In this document: in pieces, positions 55,195-62,061 of the stretch
Position numbering within the stretch: position 1 is the first letter of the stretch
Layout: every line of letters starts with the position of its first letter
NCBI GenBank assembly: GCA_020160805.1
Contig: JAIUPO010000023.1
Coordinates: 1-62,061 of the forward strand
DNA length: 62,061 bases
DNA from: Actinomycetota bacterium
GTDB lineage: Bacteria; Actinomycetota; Actinomycetes; Actinomycetales; Dermatophilaceae
Direction of reading: 5' to 3'
The notes under the pieces: generated by a model
What the model was told of the DNA's origin: nothing
What the model saw: the letters and a program-made list of their open reading frames with translations, nothing else
Database searches by the model: none
Made by a program: the position numbers and the translations under genes

Positions 55195-56475
55195 GTGCAG
55201 ACCTCGCCGACCGTCGGCCCGCCCAGCGCCCTGCTGCGGCGGCTGACGGTCGTCCAGCACATCCTCTTCGCCGCGCTCGTCCTCATCGGTGCCGCGCAAG
55301 CATGGCGCAGCGCAGCCCCGCACCTCGGGGTCGCGCTGGTCACCCTTGCCCTGCTCGGGGCGTATGCCGTGGGTGCCCACCGCGCGGTTCACCACGCCTC
55401 GCCCGAGCCTCCCCCGTCCTCGCCGAATCCGCAGCGGTATCCCGTGGCCTGGCTCCTCGGGGTCGCTGTCCTGTGGGCGGTGGCGGTCGTGGTCTCGTCG
55501 GCTTTCGTCTGGGTTGCCTTTGCCCTCTGGCTGCTCGCGGGACACCTACTGCCTGTCCGGGGCGCGCTGCTGTTCACCGTGGTCACCCTGCTGATCGTCG
55601 TCGTCGCCCCGCCGCTCGCCGGCGAGCCGTGGCGGCTCGCGGGAGTGATTGGCCCGAGCGTCGGCGCGGTCTTTGCGCTCGCCCTCTCGCGCGGGCAGGT
55701 GCTGCTCGCCCGCGATGCGCTGGAACGCGCCCGGTTGGTCGACTCACTCGTGGCCGCGCAAGCCGAATCCGCTGCGCTGCAAGCTCAATTGGTCGATGCC
55801 CAGCGTGAAGCCGGCGCCCTGGCCGAACGCACCAGGCTCTCCCGCGACATTCACGACACCCTGGCGCAGGGCTTCTCCTCCATCCTGCTGCTGGCCCGCG
55901 GATCGCGGTCCGTCGACGGGGACAAGCCTTTGCGTGACGTCCTCTGGCGGATCGAGGCAACCGCCGGCGACAACCTCGCCGAGTCGCGCCGCATTGTCGC
56001 CGCCCTCGCGCCAAAATCGCTGACGGACAACGGACTTGCCGCAGCCCTGGAGCGTCTCGCGGCAGACCTGTCGGCCGACACCGACATCATGGCCAACGTG
56101 CGGGTCGAGGCGGGCGTGCCGGAACTAGCCGTTGCCGATCAGGTCGTGCTGCTGCGCGTCGCCCAGGGCGCCTTGGCCAATGTGCGCACCCATTCCGGCG
56201 CCACCACCGTGACCCTGACCCTTGGCGGATCGGCCACTCAGGCGAGGCTCGACATCGTCGATGACGGGAGCGGATTCGACGCCGCTGCCTGGGCCGCGGC
56301 GCACACCAATCCGACTCCGCGCGATCTGTCGACCGGCGGCTACGGCCTTGACGCCATTCGCGCCCGGCTTCGTGAACGCGGCGGCGACGTCATTGTCGAA
56401 TCCGAGCCGGGCGACGGCACAGCAATCTCCGCTTCGCTACCCCTTGGCCCACTCGTCATGGGGGGAGTCGAGTGA
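55195..56475 (+). CDS. Two-component sensor histidine kinase (NarL-partner type)
   Basis: A 426-residue kinase with five or six N-terminal membrane helices, a short coiled coil (ESAALQAQLVDAQREAGALAE), HisKA_3 dimerisation domain with phospho-His in SRDIHDTLAQGFSSI, and a HATPase domain (NVRTHSGATTVTLTL, then DDGSGFD and GYGLDAIRARL). GTG 55195 is used. The stop overlaps the response regulator start by GTGA. It probably controls the neighbouring transporter. Confidence 0.9.
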   Translation: MQTSPTVGPPSALLRRLTVVQHILFAALVLIGAAQAWRSAAPHLGVALVTLALLGAYAVGAHRAVHHASPEPPPSSPNPQRYPVAWLLGVAVLWAVAVVVSSAFVWVAFALWLLAGHLLPVRGALLFTVVTLLIVVVAPPLAGEPWRLAGVIGPSVGAVFALALSRGQVLLARDALERARLVDSLVAAQAESAALQAQLVDAQREAGALAERTRLSRDIHDTLAQGFSSILLLARGSRSVDGDKPLRDVLWRIEATAGDNLAESRRIVAALAPKSLTDNGLAAALERLAADLSADTDIMANVRVEAGVPELAVADQVVLLRVAQGALANVRTHSGATTVTLTLGGSATQARLDIVDDGSGFDAAAWAAAHTNPTPRDLSTGGYGLDAIRARLRERGGDVIVESEPGDGTAISASLPLGPLVMGGVE

Positions 56476-57125
56476 ACGAATCCCACGCCGGGACAACGGC
56501 ATACGAGGTGATCCGGGTGCTCCTCGTCGATGACCATCCGGTCGTGCGGGCCGGTCTGCGCCTCCTGCTGACCGCGGCGCGAGACCTCGACATCATTGGC
56601 GAAGCCGAGACCGGCGCCGAGGCGATCGCCCTCGCGCGAACCCGCAACCCCGATGTTGTGCTCTGCGATCTGCGCCTCGGTGATGGCGTCGATGGCGTGG
56701 GTGTCGCCGCCGCGCTGAGCGGCCGCGGCGCCCCGGCTGTTCTCATCCTCACGACCTACGACCATGACCGCGACATCGTCCGCGCCGTCGAGGCCGGAGC
56801 CGCTGGGTACCTCCTCAAAGATGCTGCGCCCCAAGCGATTATCGACGCAATCCGGGCTGCCGCGACAGGCGAGACCGTGCTCTCCGCCGACCAGACCGAG
56901 CGCGTCGTCGCCACCATGCGCACCGCCCCGAGGCGCGCCCTCAGTGAGCGCGAAGTCGATGTCCTCACGAAGGCCGGTGCGGGCCTGTCCAATCGTGAGA
57001 TCGCCAAGGCACTGCTCGTCAGCGAAGCCACGGTCAAGACCCACCTCGCGCACATCAACGACAAGCTCGGCACCACGAGCCGCACGGCCGCTTTCGCCGT
57101 CGCCCGCGACCTCGGTTGGCTGTGA
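56472..57125 (+). CDS. NarL/FixJ-type response regulator
   Basis: A 217-residue regulator. The receiver domain has VLLVDDHPVVRAGL with the acidic pair, Asp in VVLCDLRLGDG (phosphorylation), Thr in LTTYDHD and Lys in YLLKDAAP. The C-terminal LuxR helix-turn-helix is LSEREVDVLTKAGAGLSNRE, then SEATVKTHLAHINDKLG. It is co-encoded with the kinase. Confidence 0.93.
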   Translation: MNESHAGTTAYEVIRVLLVDDHPVVRAGLRLLLTAARDLDIIGEAETGAEAIALARTRNPDVVLCDLRLGDGVDGVGVAAALSGRGAPAVLILTTYDHDRDIVRAVEAGAAGYLLKDAAPQAIIDAIRAAATGETVLSADQTERVVATMRTAPRRALSEREVDVLTKAGAGLSNREIAKALLVSEATVKTHLAHINDKLGTTSRTAAFAVARDLGWL

Positions 57126-57155
57126 ATTCGCCCCTCGATCCTGGACGCCAGCACG

Positions 57156-57175
57156 GCAAATGTCCTAACATTTGC
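57156..57175. promoter_or_regulatory. Inositol-regulon operator copy 3
   Basis: GCAAATGTCCTAACATTTGC is a perfect palindrome with 8-base arms and contains AATGTC-CT-AACATT. It lies 31 bases upstream of the Gfo/Idh/MocA gene at 57207 and links this gene to the cluster 10 kb away. Confidence 0.75.
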
Positions 57176-57206
57176 TCAAGTCGATAGCCCGCCGAAAGGA
57201 CTCCCG

Positions 57207-58214
57207 ATGCCCAGCCTGCCCGTCGCGCGCACGCTCGATCCCCGCGAAGCGCCCGCGCTGCGCTGGGGAATCCTCGGGACCGGCTGGATCGCGGAGAGGT
57301 TCACGACGGCGCTGCGACGGCATACGACCCAGCAGGTGTATGCCGTGGGCTCGCGCACCCAGGCCGGCGCGGACCGCTTCGCCGCGGCCGTGGGCGCACC
57401 GGTCGCGCACGGGACCTACGAAGCGCTCGTCGCCGACCCGCAGGTCGACATCATCTATGTCGCGACGCCGCACAACTTCCACCACGAGCACGCGTTGCTC
57501 GCCATCGCCGCGGGCAAGCATGTTCTGATCGAGAAACCCATCGCCGTCAACGAAGCCCAGGCGCAAGATATCGCGAATCACGCTGCGGCAGCGGGGGTTT
57601 TCTGTATGGAAGCGTTTTGGACGCTGTTCCTGCCGAAGTACGACGTGCTCACGCAACTGATGGCCGACATGGCGATCGACGCGGTGCTCGCGGATATGGG
57701 CGAATACTTCACCCCCGATCACCGCATCTTCGATCCCGCTCTCGCCGGCGGCCCGATCTTCGATATGGCGACCTATCCGCTCTCCATCGCCCTCTGGGCG
57801 CTCGGTGACCCGGCGCAGATCAGCGCTAATGGTGCGCCTGCGCCCAACGGCATCAACGGCCAGCTCGCCATAACGATGGAGTCGACCCGCGGGGGGCTGG
57901 CCGCACTGCATACCTCCATCGTCGGGGAGACCCCGACCACGGCGACCTTCGCCGGCCTGGACGCGACCATCGTCGTCGACGGCCCGTTCTACCAACCGGG
58001 CGGCTTCACCTACACCACTCGCGCTGGCGCGCGGATGAGGTATGACGAGGAGCGCTCCGCCCACGAAGGCGGCCTGCACTTCCAGGCGGCCGCCGTCGCC
58101 CGGCATATCGCCGCCGGCGAAACCTCCTCCCCGGTTCGCCCGATCGCGGACTCCATCCGGTTGCTGCGGGTGATGGACGAGATCCGCGCCCAGGTGGGCA
58201 TCCCTCTGCCCTGA
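57207..58214 (+). CDS. Gfo/Idh/MocA-family oxidoreductase
   Basis: A 335-residue dehydrogenase. WGILGTGWIAERFTTALRRH is the Rossmann motif, VLIEKPIAVNEAQAQD the catalytic Lys block and GGPIFDMATYPLSIALWALG the trans-dihydrodiol-dehydrogenase-like substrate block. It is more like the dimeric dihydrodiol/xylose dehydrogenase branch than IolG. AAAGGA precedes ATG 57207. The operator upstream suggests a role with inositol or a related polyol. Confidence 0.85.
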   Translation: MPSLPVARTLDPREAPALRWGILGTGWIAERFTTALRRHTTQQVYAVGSRTQAGADRFAAAVGAPVAHGTYEALVADPQVDIIYVATPHNFHHEHALLAIAAGKHVLIEKPIAVNEAQAQDIANHAAAAGVFCMEAFWTLFLPKYDVLTQLMADMAIDAVLADMGEYFTPDHRIFDPALAGGPIFDMATYPLSIALWALGDPAQISANGAPAPNGINGQLAITMESTRGGLAALHTSIVGETPTTATFAGLDATIVVDGPFYQPGGFTYTTRAGARMRYDEERSAHEGGLHFQAAAVARHIAAGETSSPVRPIADSIRLLRVMDEIRAQVGIPLP

Positions 58215-58339
58215 CAATCGTCACCCCTGGCCCGCGAAGCAGCGGATCCGGCGGCTCGCTGCGTCTCTTCTTGTGTGGGATCAGTGATCATCGGAGCCAG
58301 GACATGGGCACACGCCAACACGAGGTGACGGGAGGACGC

Positions 58340-58843
58340 GTGAGCGAGTTGCCGCGGCGCGCGCCCGAGCCGCCCTTCGAGGCCTTCCTCGCCGCGAACG
58401 GTCACGCCCTGCTGCGCCTCGCCTTCCTCCTCACGGGCAACCGGCACGACGCCGACGATCTGCTGCAGGACACGCTGACCGACATCTACCGCCACTGGAC
58501 CAAGGTGTCGCAGAGCCACGTGCCGCACGCCTATGCGCGACGGATGCTGGTGAATCGGCATACGAGCAACCACCGGCGCCGCTCCAGCACCGAGCGCCCC
58601 ATCGACCCGGCGAGCATCCGAGAAGCCCGAGTAATTGGGGACCAGGAACGCGTCGACTCGGATCAAGCTCTCTGGCAACGCCTTTCGATCCTCGCCCCAC
58701 GCATGCGTGACGTTCTCGTCCTGCGCTACTACGCCGATCTCGACGACGCGAGCATCGGCGAACTGCTCGGCATACGCACCGGCACCGTGCGATCCACCGC
58801 CGCCCGCGCGCTCGCCATCTTGCGAGAGGAAGAACCGTCATGA
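58340..58843 (+). CDS. SigE-like ECF sigma factor
   Basis: A 167-residue sigma-70 family ECF factor of the SigE-type with region 2 (FEAFLAANGHALLRLAFLLT, then HDADDLLQDTLTDIY) and region 4 (LAPRMRDVLVLRYYADLDDA, then GELLGIRTGTVRSTAARAL). GTG 58340 follows GGAGG; ATG 58304 is an alternative. It overlaps the next gene (ATGA), which therefore probably encodes its partner. Confidence 0.87.
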   Translation: MSELPRRAPEPPFEAFLAANGHALLRLAFLLTGNRHDADDLLQDTLTDIYRHWTKVSQSHVPHAYARRMLVNRHTSNHRRRSSTERPIDPASIREARVIGDQERVDSDQALWQRLSILAPRMRDVLVLRYYADLDDASIGELLGIRTGTVRSTAARALAILREEEPS

Positions 58844-60612
58844 CCGACCTCGAAGACCGCCTGCGGACCCTGCTGTCCGACCGCGCCGATGAGATCGACT
58901 TCGATCCGTCCGCCTGGGAGCAGCGCATCGAGAGTGCCCCGAGCCCGCGGCGCAGCAGGTATGCCGTGGCCGGGCTCGCCCTTGCGGCCGCCGCCGCTCT
59001 CGTCGGCGCCGTCGCGCTCGGCTCGGCCGTCCTGGACCGGCGAGAGAGCGACCCCACCTCACCCCCGGCAACGACGAGTACCAATGCCACAGTGCGTTAT
59101 TCGCCGCTCGCGGGCACCTGGGAGACCAGCGCCAGTGACGGCGTGCCGCGCACCGCCGAAGAGGCCGCGCGCTCGCGGATCACCTTCGGTGAGAGCGGCT
59201 GGTGGCGCGCCGACGCCGGCTGCGTCGTGGTCGGCGGCTTCTTCGGCTGGGATCCTCAGACGGGCTCCTTTGGAGCCGGCGACTACGGCCCGAGCAATGG
59301 CGCCATGCCGCCGAAGGGCACAGACGACTGCTACGACCCGACGGTGCTGTCGGGCGTGTGGCCGGGCTCGGTCATTACGCCGCAAGGCCCGGACACCCTG
59401 ATCGTCCGCAATGGCGGCAAGGAGTTCTTGCGCCTCACGCGGGCACAGAGCTCGGACCTGCCGGTCCGCGCGGTCCCGGCGAGGGGGTCCATTGACTACG
59501 CCGTGATCGCCGTGGGCGACGGCCAGTCGGACGGACTGCTAGTGCGGAACCCGGCGCCGTGGCTCCACCTGCGCGGGACCATCGCAGCGAATCGGGCCGA
59601 AGTGAGCCTGGTGCGGCCGGAGAGCGCGGAAGGGGAGTGCGTACTCGCCTCGTTGACGGCCACGATCCAGCCCGGCGGCCGGCTCACCGATCGCCAGGTG
59701 TCATCGGAGCCGCGATTCTCGAACGGATCGTCGTGTCGCCTGCTCCCCAACGAAGGCGCAGCGATCGCAGCGCTGAAGGCCAGCGAGGCGCTGGGCAGGC
59801 TAGCTCCGGATCGCGGCATCTTCCTCCTTGGCCCCGCTGGGATGGTCAACCTGCAGGCGACCCCCGAAGCCGGGCCCGCCGTGGGGCCCTTGGTGCGCTC
59901 GGAGGTGCTGGCTGCCGAGACGGTGTCGGGACTGTGGTGGACCAACTCGGGGGGAAGCGATCCCATCCCGGTCTTCATCAGGGGTCGTCAGGGGCGCGTC
60001 CTTGCCATCATCAACACTCCCTGCGGACTCATCATGCGCAATATCGCGCTGGGCGACGCGGGGGAGGTTGTCGCCAATGAAGCGGGAGATCCGTCGCTCA
60101 CGGGCTGTGCGAAGGCCCCCCCGTCGGTGCGGAGCCTGATCGCGACCCTGGAAAGCGTGCGGGAGATCGCGATGACGCGGGCTGAGCTGATGTTTGTGAG
60201 CGAGGCGAGCGGCCTACTCACCCTCAGCACCCAACCCCCCGAATCCGTATGGGGTCACGCGCCCTCGGTCACGCCGGTGCGGCCGGCCTCGGCGGATGAC
60301 CTACGCGAGGATTGGCGCCTCCGGTATCCCGTTACGAGCGAACCGCTAGAAATCTCCTTCGGATCAGCGAGCAACACCGCTCGGTACTGGACTATGAGCG
60401 GCTGTGCTGGCCAAGGCACTGCCCTGGTCATCGATGGGTATGTCGCGGATCGCGAACCGCTGGGTTTCAGCCTCCCCTTTGCCTGCCCGGGGCTGCCGGG
60501 CTTGGTGGAGATGGGGCTGGATCAGGCGTACCAATACTGGATGGGCGCTGACCGTGAGCTGATCGTGCGGACCCGAGAAGGCACGACCCTCTTGGTCTTC
60601 GAGCGGCGCTGA
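58840..60612 (+). CDS. Single-pass membrane protein, possible anti-sigma factor of unknown family
   Basis: A 590-residue protein coupled to the sigma gene. A short N-terminal cytoplasmic part (DLEDRLRTLLSDRADEI) precedes one membrane helix (YAVAGLALAAAAALVGAVALG, about residues 41-61) and a very long outer region. The outer region starts with a lipocalin/META-like segment (YSPLAGTWETSASDG, then ITFGESGWWRADAGC) and contains about ten Cys, so it may be disulfide-bonded. Anti-sigma proteins of SigE-like factors are usually much shorter. The function is inferred from gene coupling only; the outer domain is not recognised. Confidence 0.6.
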   Translation: MTDLEDRLRTLLSDRADEIDFDPSAWEQRIESAPSPRRSRYAVAGLALAAAAALVGAVALGSAVLDRRESDPTSPPATTSTNATVRYSPLAGTWETSASDGVPRTAEEAARSRITFGESGWWRADAGCVVVGGFFGWDPQTGSFGAGDYGPSNGAMPPKGTDDCYDPTVLSGVWPGSVITPQGPDTLIVRNGGKEFLRLTRAQSSDLPVRAVPARGSIDYAVIAVGDGQSDGLLVRNPAPWLHLRGTIAANRAEVSLVRPESAEGECVLASLTATIQPGGRLTDRQVSSEPRFSNGSSCRLLPNEGAAIAALKASEALGRLAPDRGIFLLGPAGMVNLQATPEAGPAVGPLVRSEVLAAETVSGLWWTNSGGSDPIPVFIRGRQGRVLAIINTPCGLIMRNIALGDAGEVVANEAGDPSLTGCAKAPPSVRSLIATLESVREIAMTRAELMFVSEASGLLTLSTQPPESVWGHAPSVTPVRPASADDLREDWRLRYPVTSEPLEISFGSASNTARYWTMSGCAGQGTALVIDGYVADREPLGFSLPFACPGLPGLVEMGLDQAYQYWMGADRELIVRTREGTTLLVFERR

Positions 60613-60745
60613 GCGATCGGCATATGGCGGGTGCGGCGGGGGTCACACGATCGCGGGGGCAACCCGTTGTCAGGGTGCGGCGTCATACTGATCAGGCGCC
60701 CGACGCGGAGCGCCTTTACCTCGTGCCCCGACTCCGGAAGCCACC

Positions 60746-61927
60746 ATGCCCTCCCCTCGCACCACCTCCAGGACCACCCCGGCCACGCCACCCAAGCGCA
60801 AGCGGCGGTGGTTGCGGCGGACTCTGTGGACCCTGTTCACCCTCGGGCTGCTCGGCGGTGCCGGGCTCGTCGTCGCCTATGCGATGACGCCCATCCCCAA
60901 GCCCAACCCGCAGGTGCTGCAGCAGGAATCGATCATCTATTACAGCGATGGCAAGACCGTCCTGGACCGGTTCGCGGAGGCTGACGGCAATCGCACGATC
61001 GTGCCGATCGACCGCATACCCAAGGCGGTTCAGGAGGCCTTCCTTGCCGCCGAGGATCGCAGCTTCTATTCCAATAACGGCATCTCGCCCAAGGGCATCG
61101 CCCGATCGGTCTGGGTGGGGCTGCGCGGCGGGCCGCAGCAGGGTGGTTCGACGATCACGCAGCAGTACGTCAAGAACTACTACCTCACCCAGGACCGCAC
61201 CCTGCAGCGCAAGGCTAAGGAGGTGCTGATCTCGATCAAGATCGACCAGCAACTCTCCAAGGACGAGATCCTGGCGAACTACCTCAACACCATTTATTAC
61301 GGCCGCGGCGCCTCGGGCATCCAGAAGGCCTCGCTCGCCTACTTCGGCACCAGCGTCCAAAACCTAGATGTCTCCCAGGGGGCGCTCCTCGCCAGCGTCA
61401 TCCGGGGCCCGTCGTATTACGACCCGCGCCTTGGTGCCGACCAGAAGCGCAACGCCCAGGAACGCTGGGCATACGTCCTGGACGGGATGGTTTCGCAGGG
61501 CTGGCTCACGCCAGCCGAGCGGGCGAAAGCGAAGTTCCCGACGACGATCAAGCCCGCCGCAACGCGCACGGCCACTGGACCCGAGGGCTTCATCTCCGAG
61601 ATGGTGCGCGGTGAGTTGCGCTCCAAGCTGGACCTGACTGATGACGACCTGGCCCGCGGTGGCTATCGCATCACGACGACCATCGACAAGCGCGCCCAGG
61701 ACGCGGCCAAGGCTGCCGTCGCGGCGCGGATGCCGCAGGGCGTCACCGACCTGCACGTCGGGCTAGCCGCGATCGCCCCGGGCGACGGCGCCATCCGGGC
61801 CCTCTATGGCGGCGGGACCTATGGCTCGGGCGACCTCGGCTATTTCAATGTCGCCACGAAGGCGGGTATGCAGGCCGGTTCGACCTTCAAGATCTGGACC
61901 CTCGTCGCGGCCCTAGGGAAGCGCTGA
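60746..61927 (+). pseudogene. Class A penicillin-binding protein truncated by an insertion sequence
   Basis: The frame encodes 393 residues: a basic start, one membrane helix (TLWTLFTLGLLGGAGLVVAYA) and a complete GT51 transglycosylase domain. That domain has EAFLAAEDRSFYSNNGI with the catalytic Glu, GGSTITQQYVKN, and RKAKEVLISIKIDQQLSKDE. The transpeptidase domain begins but stops right after its SxxK motif (STFK, Ser379, Lys382): the protein reads TLVAAL and then enters foreign sequence and ends (GKR, stop). The missing 250-350 residues include SxN and KTG. A truncated product could keep glycan-strand polymerase activity but not cross-linking. Confidence 0.85.
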
Positions 61928-62061
61928 TCTTTAGGACTGTGCGGCCTGGTGGCTGGCTCGGCCGGGCGGGTCGGGAAATGATGAGGTCGTGGACAGTGAG
62001 CAGCTCTCCTTCACCGACGTCGAGTACGGCAACCGGCGGCGGGTTTCGCGCCGGGAGAAGT
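61914..62061 (+). mobile_element. IS5-type insertion sequence, left end (continues off the right edge)
   Basis: The PBP homology ends at about 61913. Outer bases read GGGAAGCGCTGATC, a plausible terminal repeat, and a transposase reading frame opens 75 bases in. The exact end and target duplication cannot be set without the other end. Confidence 0.7.
61989..62061 (+). CDS. IS5-family transposase, N-terminal fragment (partial)
   Basis: GTG 61989 starts a frame reading DSEQLSFTDVEYGNRR followed by RVSRREK and runs off the window. This is the usual N terminus of IS5/IS1106-like transposases (DUF772-type start). Only 24 residues are visible. Confidence 0.7.
   Translation, partial: MDSEQLSFTDVEYGNRRRVSRREK

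Noticed and set aside
1-62061. CRISPR arrays, rRNA and tRNA genes
   Set aside because: No regularly spaced direct repeats, no rRNA core sequences and no cloverleaf with GGTTCRA-type T-arm were seen in intergenic DNA.

Overview
The window is about 70 percent GC and comes from an actinobacterium. The gene order is that of an actinobacterial chromosomal replication origin: gnd, recF and a DciA/DUF721 gene lie beside dnaN, oriC and dnaA. Divergent to dnaA run rpmH, rnpA, yidD, yidC, jag and rsmG, followed by parAB, trxAB, sigM, murJ, a nudix gene and pcnA. Motif style and content (CWB2 proteins, a MurJ-pseudokinase-SigM block, an actinobacterial inositol cluster) fit Micrococcales, perhaps Dermatophilaceae or Intrasporangiaceae; the family placement is inference.

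Layout. 1-395 is the end of an IS256-type element. 450-3223 holds a protealysin-like M4 protease with a C-terminal emfourin-like inhibitor domain, a frameshifted membrane protein and DUF721; gyrB, which usually follows here, is absent. 3213-12652 is the replication and translation/membrane-insertion core with oriC at 6779-7530. 12664-13165 is a decayed aminoglycoside phosphotransferase. 13420-15446 is parB-parA on the minus strand, inverted relative to the mycobacterial order, with two parS sites inside the parA coding sequence. 15721-28920 holds an acyl-CoA dehydrogenase, thioredoxin and its reductase, SigM with its anti-sigma factor, a pseudokinase, MurJ, a DUF6049 protein, a nudix hydrolase and pcnA. 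28980-36555 is a cell-surface locus: four CWB2-repeat exported proteins around a PP2C phosphatase. The two large CWB2 proteins carry metzincin-like domains whose zinc-binding residues are all replaced, and one of them is frameshifted.

36755-58214 is mainly inositol metabolism. A PadR regulator and inositol-phosphate synthase (synthesis) sit next to a catabolic cluster: an IolE-like enzyme, iolD, a transaldolase, Gfo/Idh/MocA oxidoreductases, TIM-barrel isomerases, a GntR regulator, iolC, a Cgl0159-type aldolase, iolB, iolG and mmsA. A palindrome of the form AATGTC-NN-RACATT precedes at least three of these transcription units, including a Gfo/Idh/MocA gene at 57207, which suggests one regulon. 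A VapBC toxin-antitoxin pair inside the cluster is flanked by two copies of one palindromic repeat. 53088-60612 holds an MMPL transporter, a NarL-type two-component system, and a SigE-like sigma factor with an overlapping membrane protein. The window ends in a class A penicillin-binding protein truncated just after its SxxK motif by an IS5-type element.

Across the window the hexamer GCATAC/GTATGC is strongly over-represented in every reading frame, even forcing the rare Ile codon ATA, while GCGTAC/GTACGC is scarce. There are also many long, near-perfect intergenic palindromes and one dispersed repeat of about 87 bp. No tRNA, rRNA or CRISPR array was seen.
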